A stretch of DNA of 10,862 nucleotides from Hemicentrotus pulcherrimus (GCA_003118195.1 BEXV01000974.1:12373-23234), one strand, 5' to 3'. Counted from the stretch's first letter, positions 1 through 8,185 are shown. Notes: a model not told the origin generated them from the sequence alone. Program-made: numbers and translations.

Positions 1-783
1 CATATTTTGAAGAGGAAATTTGTTGTAATTGATCAGTAAGGCTTTCCCTTCGCAATGATATGAATTTTGCATCAATTCAAAACACTTTTGCTTCTTGGTG
101 TGACTCCTTTAAGTTTGAGTTTACACAACACCAACAAAAAGGGGTTACAATGAATGTATTCGGAAGAACTCAATAATAAGTATTAACAAGAAGCAGGTAC
201 ATAGAAGAGGGAATACTGCAAAGTACTTAATAATTATACTCTATTGCAAACACGATAAAACAGCATGGAAATAAGTATATATACTGATGTCAAAATTATA
301 TCAATTCTAAATTTTCAACTGACCGAAGGTCAAGAATGAAGATGTAGAAATGTATGATATTAATTTCCATTTACATAACCTACTAAGATAATGAATATGA
401 TACACGAGCTTGGAATACTATTGAATGAAATAAAATTAAATACATAATTAAAATAATTTCAAAGTGGAAGTGTACAGTTTATACAAAGTTTGAAGTGGCA
501 ATTTTCATTTCGGGGGTGAAATAAGAAATAACCAAGTAGTTGCTTTCTACTAGCTCATAATTTATATGTTAATTTTTGCTAATAAATTCTAGTAAGATAT
601 TCTATGTCAGATAAAGCAACCCCTTAAAATCTTGAAGAGAAATAATCAAAAGATTTAAAGTTTAGGCTAGTCTATCGGAGAGGGGGGTCATATCAAGATT
701 GTTCATAGATAATAATTGCAATGCTTATAATGTGAGATCTTCACTTCTTTATAAACCCTTGTGACCAGGTACTCTATATTATA
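1..783. other. AT-rich non-coding stretch
   Basis: I see no gene here. All frames are broken by frequent stops and base composition is uniformly AT-rich. Two small symmetric sites are visible: a perfect 12-bp palindrome AGTATATATACT at 274-285, and TGACCGAAGGTCA at 320-332, which reads as two back-to-back nuclear-receptor half-sites. Both are short enough to be chance. The stretch is probably intergenic or intronic. Confidence 0.6.
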
Positions 784-901
784 GCTCATATGTTACTGGT
801 TTGTTTTTTTTTTTTTTTATAATGCTAGTGGGTACATTTTATTTATTATTACGGCTCATATATTGCGGTCATTTGTAGTAGGTTTATTTGTTAATGCTAG
901 T
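784..901. repeat. Degenerate tandem duplication of about 70 bp, with a T15 run
   Basis: The string GCTCATAT occurs at 784-791 and 854-861, and AATGCTAGT at 821-829 and 893-901, so two anchors recur with nearly the same offset (70 and 72 bp). The middle of the first copy is filled by an uninterrupted run of 15 T (804-818), where the second copy has a mixed T-rich sequence. This fits an old tandem duplication whose first copy gained a poly-T expansion. Both anchors are short and AT-rich, so coincidence is possible. Confidence 0.35.
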
Positions 902-1886
902 AAGTTAATATGCCTGCACATCACTAACAGTCATAACTTTAGGCCCAGTATGATAACGGAGTGCTTTTCAATATATTCATTTATTCTGGTTCTTCTGCCT
1001 GTAACTAGTGCTAACTTCAACTTGTCAGTAAAAATCGATTCTGTTAATCTGTATTCAACTTTATTTTGAAAAGAAAATGATAGTATAAATTGATGCTTTA
1101 TATCTATGATGTGTTTATGACTTTTAAAAAAAAGTTAAAAAGGGGTTTCAATCATTTCATGGATGCATAGAAATATTGCGACGTTTTAATAAGGTGTCTG
1201 ACCCAGATAAAGTTGATAAAGGAACCTGTAATTGGTAGTAGCTTGACGTATTACAATGGCCAAAGCATGAAGGCTCGTTTTGACTTAATTCTTCATCCGA
1301 TCTAATCAACAAACGTTTATTTGTGTGTCTGCTTTTTGTCGATACTCCTACCTATCTCTCCGTACCTGACTGCCTGGCTAACATTATTTTGAAGAAATAT
1401 TTTTTCTCCAAATAAGCATATCATGAATCACTAGTCTTACTAACTAGAGAAGAAGTTTTTCTCTTGCAGGATTATCATATCATATCAAGAAAGAAAATGA
1501 TAGTAAAGATAACAGAAGAGAAGATGGGAAAATGAAAACAATGTGATTATAGTAATCCGCTGATAAATGGGCTTTTAAGGAAACATTTAACTAAAGGTCT
1601 ACATCAGAAAACTGCAACAGAACAACCAGATTAAGATAAATGTACAAATGGAGAAAAAGATATTATGATCTAGGTAAACAGATTAAAAACGGATCAGAGG
1701 AAAATAAAGTGGCTCTCCGTCGTCAATATAATCTGACATAATTATAACAGTGAAGTGATCAAGTATACTAATCATGACAAATTGTTGACAATGTACTGAT
1801 CAATATGTCGAAATAACGTTTAACAATTTGTTTTAAATGCTGCAACGTAATTTGAAGCAACCAGGTGACCGACGGTGTGATGCAAG
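902..1886. other. AT-rich non-coding stretch with an isolated 3' splice-site-like motif
   Basis: No frame here looks coding; the plus-strand frame at 863-1069 has no coding-like composition. On the plus strand at 1455-1469 a pyrimidine-rich tract ends in CTTGCAG followed by G, a good match to a metazoan intron end, but the following sequence closes within about 25 codons in every frame and is lysine-rich. An inverted repeat of 10 bp (ACAAATTGTT at 1777-1786, AACAATTTGT at 1822-1831) could form a stem around a 35-nt loop. Confidence 0.5.
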
Positions 1887-1922
1887 CGTGCGTATGTGTG
1901 CGTGTGTGTGTGTGTGTGTGTG
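1887..1922. repeat. GT microsatellite
   Basis: A pure GT run covers about 1902-1922 and is preceded by interrupted GT and CG steps from 1887. Alternating purine-pyrimidine steps of this kind are prone to length change and can adopt left-handed DNA. Its complement-type partner, a CA/CG repeat, lies about 650 bp downstream at 2578-2634. Confidence 0.9.
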
Positions 1923-2577
1923 ATATGCTGGGTGCAGATTTTCTAATGACCTAAATAGTGATTGCCTGCGAAAGATCAATAAACTCAAAAGGACAATAAT
2001 TATCGCCTTGAGTAATCGAGTAATAGTGCGAGGATGGGCCGTGTGTTGCCTTGGATCTGTTTTGTCTGTAATCTGTGTTTGTTCACTAAAAGTAGGCTAA
2101 GAATTTTTTGGGGGACAATTTAATTTAGTTTTTTTCTTCACAAGCTATTACCAAGGATGGTAAAACAAATTTGCTTCTGAAAGCCATTATGGTTGTGTTA
2201 CCGTGCAACAACCAATGTCTGCAATTCGAAGTGTAATGATTGAAATATAGTTATTCGTAATAAAGGCTTATGCAATAACTTTTGTTACATAACGAAATTG
2301 GTATATTGTGACCCAATACAATAACGAATGCGAACGGATATCGTTGTCCGTGCGTGAGGCATTACATTGTGAATACAATTTGTCCTACTTGAGAAGTATG
2401 AGTTCTGTACCACATCTGCCAAAAAAATAAATGAAATAAGAGGGGGAAATGAAGTATAGGAGCACAGTCATTCCATATATCTCACATAATCTATTCATAC
2501 ACCAACAAAGTCATACCACACTCATATCCACACATACTCCCCCAGAAACCGGAGAGCAGTCACATTCCGTCGCTGGG
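1923..2577. other. Non-coding stretch between two microsatellites
   Basis: I see no gene, RNA or element here. The plus-strand frame starting at 2449 gains its length by reading through the downstream CA repeat, giving Thr-His-Thr-His runs, and is not a credible protein. Confidence 0.6.
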
Positions 2578-2634
2578 ACGCGCACACACACACACACACA
2601 CCCACGCGCGGGCGCACCCACGCACGCACACACT
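2578..2634. repeat. CA microsatellite mixed with CG-rich steps
   Basis: A CA run at 2583-2600 continues into CG-rich variants (CCCACGCGCGGGCGCACC and similar) to about 2634. Nearly the whole tract alternates purine and pyrimidine, including CGCGCG, which is the classic composition for Z-DNA. It is by far the most GC-rich patch in this part of the window. Confidence 0.9.
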
Positions 2635-2861
2635 GAGGGTCTTTATGGATGGTGCCCCCTCTGACACGCTACCTATTATTTTGTGATTATGAGTGAGTTG
2701 CCAAAGACTACCTTATCTTGAATAGCCCGAGGCACTCATCCATGTGCTTATTATAATGGAAAATCGAGGTCAATCTCTATCTATCACGTAACTACAATAG
2801 GGTAAATATCGGTTGCGATTTATTCTGTGGTCCGCGCAGTTAGCAAACCCATTTGTAAATT

Positions 2862-2921
2862 GGAAGAAGAAGAAGAAAAGAAAGAAAAAGAAGAAGAAGA
2901 AAAAAGGAAGAAGAAGAAAGA
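2862..2921. repeat. Homopurine GAA-type tract
   Basis: About 60 consecutive bases are all A or G, built from GAA, GAAA and GGAA units. On the opposite strand this is a pure pyrimidine tract and is read as a poly-Phe frame, which explains the spurious minus-strand frame at 2770-2967. Long homopurine mirror-like tracts can form triplex DNA. Related AGAAG-rich sequence recurs at about 3119-3155. Confidence 0.9.
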
Positions 2922-4385
2922 CATCCTCACGTGGTTTAAAGGAGGCTCTCAAAGCTTTATTAATCAATAATTATCTTTAACTTTTCGACGTGTACGTTAA
3001 TTTGTTTTTAACCTGTGAAGTGCTATGAAAACATTGCTGGGAAAACGTCTAGTATTAAGAGCTCTATATAAATGAAGTAATTATCAATTTTAAAATAATT
3101 ATTAATATTATTAGGACTAGAAGAAGTAGGAGGACATATAATGAGGAGAAGAAGGAATATATAGAACTTGTATAATTGAAGGAAGGGTCTGCTTCGTTAT
3201 AATAAAATAGGATGCCGATTTGCCGTGAACCTTTTGTAGGTCACATCATATTGTAATCGTCTAAACCATTACAAAAATATAAATATTGTGCTTAAATAAT
3301 ATTGTTATTAAAGCTGGGACATGTGTACAAGTTAGCTTGAGCTAGGTTTGTCAAATGAAGAGAGGAGCGAATATATTTCTTTGTCTACCGTCGGGGGAAA
3401 TTGAATTTTATGAATGTATTTTATACCAAACAATTAAAAAGACTTTTCAAAAGACTCCTGCAGATAGCGATCTTTTATCCTTTCAGGTCATTCACTCAAC
3501 CCAACAAAGACATCCTCTAAAAATAGCCCAAATCACAAAAGACATCTAAATATAACCTCCATAAATTCCCAAAATACATTTCTGCTTTGTGTGAGGATTC
3601 TATATTTAGAAGGGATAATTGTACAGATATGCCTCGAGGCGATTTGTTGCGTGAGAAATACTCTATTATATGAAAATAATCAGTGTTTTTTGTTAGCCTC
3701 ACAGTCACAGTACAAAGCCATGGCTGTCGATTCATATTTGAACTTCGATATTAAAAAGGGTTTTGTTATCGAGATCATAACTGCCTTACCCAGGTCTATT
3801 GAAATGATGAAAAACAGCTTGCATAATGAGAGGCTAATAAAGCGCTCATTTCTAATCAACCAACCCTGTTTGCCATATATAAGTTGTCATGGGCGAGTTG
3901 TTAAGAACAAAATGGATTGGGTCATTTTGAAGTCGCCTGTAGGTCAATGCTTGATAAAGTGTGTCAAATAAAAGTGGGTCCACTTGGTGGAAGCTTCCTA
4001 TCGAGGGAGTAGGCTGATTTGGCTTCTGGTGTAACAGGCTGCATGATGGGCAACTTTCCAGTACGTTTATGATTGGTGAACATCATTATTTTCCGGTTTT
4101 CCAGACACCATCTCCAAAAATTTAGGTAAGCTTTATTCCATCAAAAATATTAGATATTCATTGTAACTTTCGTAGAATACCTGAGATGACACATACTATA
4201 GCCCGCGAGTTTGGGGGTGAGGGGGTCTGGAGATGCGTCAAAGCGTTGACCTACCAGAGGGTTATTATTATAGTGAAAACAGTTACTGGTATCTTTCGAT
4301 GTATTTGGCGTCTTGTTATTTAAAATGTGGCTCATATTTCATTTTATCATCAAGTAATCTGATAGAAAAAGATATTCGATTAGAA
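2922..4385. other. Non-coding stretch, no supported gene
   Basis: The longest open frame of the window lies here on the plus strand (3591-3971, 126 codons). It opens with GTG rather than ATG, shows no recognisable motif and has the composition of its surroundings, so I do not call it. A pyrimidine-rich 3' splice-site-like string (TTATCCTTTCAG) ends at 3486, but the frames after it close within about 20 codons. Two small perfect symmetries are visible: AAGTGG and CCACTT at 3972-3985, and GGAAGCTTCC at 3989-3998. Confidence 0.5.
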
Positions 4386-4594
4386 GGCGCGATAGCTCAG
4401 TCGGTGGAGCAGTGGTCTCGTAATCCGGTGACCCCGGTTCGAAACCAAGGTGATACGCTAGTCCCCTTTGGTAAGGCATTAAACATCAAATACCAGGTCC
4501 CTCGGACAGGACCTAAAGCCGTCGGCCGTCTGGTTGCTTACTTACAAGCATGTATGCTTTCTTAGCAGTCAGGTAAAATAAAAACCACCACCAT
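4386..4594 (+). mobile_element. tRNA-derived SINE
   Basis: The element starts with a degenerate tRNA and continues into an unrelated body ending in an A-rich segment and ACCACCACC. The head has a consensus RNA polymerase III A box (TAGCTCAGTCGG, 4393-4404) and a B box (GGTTCGAAACC, 4436-4446). The D stem pairs (GCTC with GAGC), and a CTCGTAA loop at 4417-4423 would give anticodon CGT, so the ancestor may be a threonine tRNA. The anticodon and T stems are only partly paired, so it is not a working tRNA. The body contains AAGCAT and ATGCTT flanking GT near its 3' end. From memory the body resembles echinoderm SINEs. I could not fix clean target-site duplications, so both ends are approximate. 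SINEs of this type are non-autonomous and depend on a LINE for copying. Confidence 0.8.
4393..4446 (+). promoter_or_regulatory. Internal Pol III promoter (A and B boxes) of the SINE
   Basis: The A box at 4393-4404 fits TRGYNNARNNGG at every position. The B box at 4436-4446 fits the core GWTCRANNC. The 31-base gap between the boxes is normal for a tRNA without an intron. Intact boxes suggest this copy is not very old or could still be transcribed, although I see no T-run terminator close to its 3' end. Confidence 0.75.
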
Positions 4595-5342
4595 ATTAGT
4601 GACCTATTTAGAGTTTAGACTCGGATTACTGTATTAATTTCCATTAACAGCTATGTAGCTTATTACAAGGGGTGTCGATCCATCTTCGCAATGGTGATTG
4701 AGGCGGGGCGAGGGTAAGACTCTTACGATCTACAAGATCGGATGCGTGGCCAGTTAGACAATTCAAAGACATCGTTCAACAATGTTAAATCTGAGATGCA
4801 TGGTCCTACGTGTTATCAGTGTCTGTGATATGGTGTAATGTTGAAGTCCTAAAAAAATTGCGCTTCAAAATGATCACGAAGTGCCTCAAAAATTAAAAAT
4901 CTTTGAGTGACCGGTTTTACCATACTCATTTCCCCCAATAGACTGTAGTGTAATAAAAACCGTAAGGAAAACGGAACTTGAAATTTCGATTTTCAATCAT
5001 AAATATCTTGATAATCAGACAGGCGATCGGCTTGTAAAAGTCATGGGGTTCCTGACTGGACTAAAGGTTTATAATTATCATTGCAGCATGAATAAATCCA
5101 GAATTTTGTTTCAGAATCTGAGACAAAGTTGCCCAATCCATTTAATTAGAGGTGGGGTAGTGGGAGCAACTTTGCCGACAAGTTCATCTAAATATCACCA
5201 GCCAATGAAGGAAGTATGGGGTCGCATTTTCTTTAGTAACGCCTCTCCGTACGGTATTCTAAAGAGATATCCGAAAATCAGAATAGAAAATTACTGCAAC
5301 CCCCATAAAAATTGCAGTTACTAAAGTCATATTTTGTTTTTA
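4595..5342. other. Non-coding stretch, no supported gene
   Basis: A short GC-richer patch at about 4695-4755 contains CGATCT-ACA-AGATCG, a 6-bp hairpin with a 3-nt loop. It does not fold into a tRNA I can recognise. The plus-strand frame at 5043-5324 starts with ATG but shows no domain and no coding-like composition, so I leave it uncalled. Confidence 0.5.
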
Positions 5343-5412
5343 TTCTCTCTCTCTCTCTTTCTCTATCTCTATCTCTCTCCCTCTCTTTCTCTCTCCGTCT
5401 CTCTCTCTTTTC
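5343..5412. repeat. CT-rich pyrimidine microsatellite
   Basis: About 70 bases consist almost only of CT steps, with two A and one G interruptions. It is a simple repeat. On the plus strand it could act as an extended polypyrimidine tract, but I see no exon after it. Confidence 0.9.
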
Positions 5413-6114
5413 ATCTCATACTTACCCTCTAAGTAGCAAACTCTGCTTTGTGCTCTTTATGCAGTTTAGTGCAATATAGGTTTGTTCTCACCCAGATTAT
5501 TTTCTTCTCCCAGTTTAAGAACTTTTGCTGGTAGATAACTTATTTCCTAGAGCTTTGACCATCAATAACACTGGACACAGTGTTTGGGATTACATTGTCT
5601 CCCACAGAATTCGGTGCCCTTTCCCCTTTGGTTACTCCCTTTAGGACCCTCTTTTCTTAAGTGGTGTTTGCAGGTAGATTGTGTCCCTTCAGGATGTTGC
5701 TACTTTAATCTCTGTATTCAGGAGAAGTATAGTTTTAAAGTGGTTGTGCTAAGAAAAGGCGAGCTTTAAGACCATGCTGTAGAGAGCTGGCTTGGAGTAT
5801 TGGGTTCGAGACAAGGGATGGGTCGTTTTAGTTAAGGATGCAAGCTTGGTCCTATCACATGATGTTAGTAACCAATAAGAAGTCTAGTTGGAAGGAAGGG
5901 TAATGTGGGTCTGGACAGTTTAATAAAACTTTGATACTTTAAGTTTCCAGTTCATTCTCTCCATATTGGAGCATGTGCTCCTAAATATATCTGTTGCCTC
6001 TACCTGATTGAGAGAGTTTCCTGTGTTATATTTGATTGGGCATTTCATCCAACTTCAACCGAGTTGCATGGTTATCATCCCAGATCCTGATTTTTTATAT
6101 TGCAAGCAAGTGTT
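5413..6114. other. Non-coding stretch with one short hairpin
   Basis: I see no gene. A 7-bp inverted repeat with a 4-nt loop is at 5567-5584 (AACACTG, GACA, CAGTGTT). A B-box-like string GGTTCGAGAC occurs near 5803, but the sequence upstream carries no A box at tRNA spacing. The plus-strand frame at 5584-5769 begins with a non-ATG codon and has no recognisable content. Confidence 0.5.
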
Positions 6115-6174
6115 GGCTCTTTTACTAGGTGGATCTTTTATTAGGTCGGTCTTTTACTAGGGTCTTTTAATTGT
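6115..6174. repeat. 16-bp minisatellite, about 3.5 units
   Basis: Three contiguous 16-bp units follow the pattern ggNTCTTTTAYTAGGn: GGCTCTTTTACTAGGT (6115-6130), GGATCTTTTATTAGGT (6131-6146) and CGGTCTTTTACTAGGG (6147-6162). A partial fourth (TCTTTTAATTG) follows. The units differ at only a few positions, so the array is fairly young. It lies immediately upstream of the CpG-dense island at 6196. Confidence 0.85.
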
Positions 6175-6195
6175 TGAATCTCATCGAGTTTCAAG

Positions 6196-6309
6196 CTATC
6201 GTTCGACCTGTTCCTGTTTTCTGCGTGCTGCGACGTCCTCTTCGACGACACAGAGACGCCGGATATTGATCGACCGCGAATCACGAGCGAGCTTATGAAC
6301 ATTTACTAA
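6196..6309 (+). CDS. Possible terminal exon in a CpG-dense island (uncertain)
   Basis: This patch has about 55% G+C by hand count over 6201-6300 and more than ten CpG dinucleotides, while flanks are AT-rich. On the plus strand a frame is open from just after a TGA at 6175-6177 to TAA at 6307-6309. Reading from a candidate splice acceptor (TTTCAAG ending at 6195) gives 38 codons including the stop, with a hydrophobic start and an acidic end (DDTETPDIDRP). An AATAAA lies about 135 nt beyond the stop. The minus strand is also open across the same bases from about 6340 down to 6196, so the strand is not settled. I do not recognise either peptide. A transposon fragment is an equally good explanation. 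Confidence 0.25.
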   Translation, partial: LSFDLFLFSACCDVLFDDTETPDIDRPRITSELMNIY

Positions 6310-7217
6310 TTTGGTCACTTTAATATTTAGATAACAGCTGGTCTAGCTATAAGTTATAATACCTTATAATGTTATAGTTGTAAGATGTGGAAGTTTTGTT
6401 TATTTCAATGTTTACTTAATGTGCAGTTGTTATGACAACGGGCTAATAAAGGCATTACCAGGTTATTTCGTTAAAACGTAACCTCAAGTGTAATTTCTTT
6501 ATTTATGAACCTGGGAAATTGTAGCTACTTGCTCCCTCTATATAGAAAACTTCCCCAATCGGTGCCTGTTGGTCCCCAATGATCCTCTTTTTCTTAGGTT
6601 AATTGAGAGCTGAGTTAATGAGATAGCCACCTGTTTGTGACCTCGCTGTGTGGTCTAATCCCTTATGGCCCAGTAGTGTTGACGGTATGTAATGACTTTA
6701 AATATATGGGCACCTCACATTGGCTGATTCCGTAATGTCACTGTGACGTAATGCCGGATAAATATCCTTTTTATTTCGTTTCGACATGCTGATTTTTTTT
6801 GGAACAAAATGACCGAAAGTTTTATGACTCGGGAAGGCCTTTCTTTATAGAGGACCTTTTATACTATCCATTTATATTATTTAAAAAATGATAATAACGC
6901 TGGCGTTGATCTGAACCTTAATTAGTACTCTTGTTTTTAATCAAATACCTAGTATTTCACTGAAATAAAAACAGAAAGGTGTAGTAAACCACAGTTTCCA
7001 ATCACAAGTAACACTTTTGTTACATATAATTTTGGAGAAACAGCCTTACATGTAAACACAGGCTTTTATCGAAGCTTCCTCTGTTAATTGAAATCAGGAA
7101 TGGCACTGCCAATGGTTTAGATCTGTGAATTATTGTCTTGATTTCAGTGATTTTTAGAAGAACAGCGGTAGAAAATATTGAATTTACATAAATTCAAATT
7201 TCTGATCAGAAAAGGTT
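6310..7217. other. Non-coding stretch with several short palindromes
   Basis: No gene is visible. An AATAAA poly(A)-signal-like hexamer is at 6445-6450 on the plus strand. A 25-bp imperfect palindrome covers 6460-6484 (AGGTTA and TAACCT arms, with inner CGTT and AACG), and a further arm matching CCAGGTT is at 6508-6514. At 6731-6753 a 7-bp direct repeat CGTAATG flanks the palindrome TCACTGTGA and creates a CRE-like TGACGTAA. Confidence 0.5.
6445..6450 (+). promoter_or_regulatory. AATAAA poly(A)-signal candidate
   Basis: A canonical hexamer at a plausible distance downstream of the TAA at 6307-6309. The hexamer is common by chance in AT-rich DNA, so it supports a plus-strand transcript end only together with the uncertain exon upstream. 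Confidence 0.25.
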
Positions 7218-7223
7218 TTTAAT
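7218..7223 (-). promoter_or_regulatory. ATTAAA poly(A)-signal candidate, minus strand
   Basis: On the minus strand ATTAAA, the commonest variant of the animal poly(A) signal, lies about 140 nt beyond the stop codon of the candidate terminal exon at 7363-7684. It is a chance-prone hexamer and only weakly supports a 3' untranslated region here. Confidence 0.25.
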
Positions 7224-7362
7224 TATGTTTGTTGTTACTAAAACCTTGAAATTATTGGCACAGGACATACGCGTGTTTTGCGACCGTTAAATAAAAAAAC
7301 ATACAACTATAATATTATTCAGGGGGGGGGAGGTGGTTATTACAAACGAAAAACACAACCAA

Positions 7363-7684
7363 TCAAATCTCCACAATCATGGATTCATGAAAGTAGAAAT
7401 TGGTGTATTTTGTATTAGAGATGAACATGTCGAGTGTTAAATGCATGGATTGTGTGTCATATAGTTCGTGGTTAGAGTACGTCCTAGCCATCGCACTAAT
7501 GTCCGTGGCAAAATATAAATCTACACTGCCATTCTTTTTGATCATATTCTTCAGGATATAATAATAAATGTATTTATCCAGAACGATGTGGTCTCTTTTT
7601 GCGTTGGAGAAGAGCAAATACTGAGTTTCAATCACACTTTGGCTGCTCTCGCAAGCTCTCACTCGTTTCACTGTGGTCAAGCGA
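7363..7684 (-). CDS. Candidate terminal coding exon, unknown protein
   Basis: The minus strand is open for over 110 codons, ending with TGA at 7363-7365. No ATG opens the frame at its 5' end. An in-frame stop (TAA) sits only a few codons before the open part, so it is more likely an exon than a whole gene. An intron end is visible just upstream: a CTAAC branch-like site (7719-7723), a run of seven T, then CCCCAAAG, which puts the exon start at 7684 in phase 2. A second acceptor, CCACAG, would start it at 7670. The peptide has an ordinary mix of residues, with aromatic-rich stretches (DKYIYYYILKNMIKK and YTNFYFHES) and no signal peptide or membrane segment. I do not recognise the family. G+C is about 38%, only slightly above background, so coding status is not certain. 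Confidence 0.4.
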
Positions 7685-7820
7685 CTTTGGGGCAAGCGGT
7701 TAATGAAAAAAACTGGTCGTTAGCTTTCTTCTGGGATTAAACTTGTTTTGATTGATTGTATAATTTTGTCGGAATAAAGGAAACAAAAAAGTTAGACAAA
7801 TAACTTATCAGCGTCTGAAT

Positions 7821-7837
7821 TGACCCTTTGACCTTGA
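7821..7837 (-). promoter_or_regulatory. Nuclear-receptor half-site pair with ERR/NR5A-type extension
   Basis: The plus strand reads TGACCC, TT, TGACCTTGA. On the minus strand this is TCAAGGTCA followed after two bases by GGGTCA: a DR2 arrangement whose first site carries the TCA extension typical of ERR and NR5A (SF-1, FTZ-F1) binding sites. The match is sequence-only and short motifs occur by chance, but the perfect extended half-site and the nearby CRE make it worth noting. Confidence 0.3.
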
Positions 7838-7872
7838 ATTCCTTGATGCAAGCGCACATAAACAGGTTCTAA

Positions 7873-7880
7873 TGACGTCA
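7873..7880. promoter_or_regulatory. Perfect CRE (TGACGTCA)
   Basis: Full palindromic CREB/ATF consensus, 36 bp from the nuclear-receptor-type pair. A perfect 8-mer of this kind is expected well under once in a window of this size and composition. Confidence 0.35.
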
Positions 7881-8185
7881 TCTTCGCTAAATCGGTGTCT
7901 TTTGTCGTAAAATGCTACACTTTCATAATGTTTATACATCTTTTTTAATTATTAGTAATATATGATATATTTTGTCTGATATCACTGAAGTTTTGGGTTT
8001 TATGTAATGAGGAATTTCAAAGTAAGAGCCATTTTACTATTTTAGTTTACTGGATCGTACTATTAAAGTCGCAGGGTAGAAAGATGTATTTTCCAACCGC
8101 GCCAAATTTAATTTACGTTCCGACATTCTGTTAAATGGGTTCGTATTGTTAAGAATCCACTGCTTTCTGCTCCACCAAACGTCCA

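Larger units (their letters stand above)
7685..8185. other. Probable intron or upstream region with regulatory-like motifs
   Basis: I see no coding frame. It lies between the two minus-strand candidate exons, so it may be intronic. It contains a nuclear-receptor-type pair at 7821-7837 and a perfect CRE at 7873-7880, listed separately. Confidence 0.4.

Noticed and set aside
1071..1505. Exact 15-bp direct repeat AAGAAAATGATAGTA at 1071 and 1491
   Set aside because: AT-rich and with unrelated flanks; a single match of this length is compatible with chance in such sequence.
1777..1831. 10-bp inverted repeat as terminal repeats of a small element
   Set aside because: Only 55 bp overall, AT-rich arms, no target duplication; expected by chance.
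2449..2664. Plus-strand frame of 71 codons
   Set aside because: Its second half is the CA repeat translated as Thr-His; a repeat artefact.
2770..2967. Minus-strand frame with a long Phe run
   Set aside because: It is the homopurine tract read on the other strand.
3591..3971. Longest open frame in the window (126 codons, plus strand)
   Set aside because: It opens with GTG, shows no motif, has background composition and no good splice or start context. A frame of this length is unsurprising in about 11 kb.
4386..4458. Functional threonine tRNA gene
   Set aside because: Boxes and D stem are present, but the anticodon and T stems are only partly paired, and a SINE body follows directly without a terminator.
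4233..4565. Plus-strand frame of 110 codons across the SINE
   Set aside because: Half of it is the SINE sequence itself; no independent coding evidence.
5043..5324. ATG-initiated frame of 93 codons
   Set aside because: No recognisable domain, no coding-like codon choice, and no splice context.
5795..5815. B-box-like GGTTCGAGAC as a second SINE
   Set aside because: No A box at the right spacing and no shared body with the SINE at 4386.
5760..6080. Possible LTR of a retrotransposon
   Set aside because: I found no TG...CA ends, no second LTR copy, no primer-binding site and no gag/pol-like frames.
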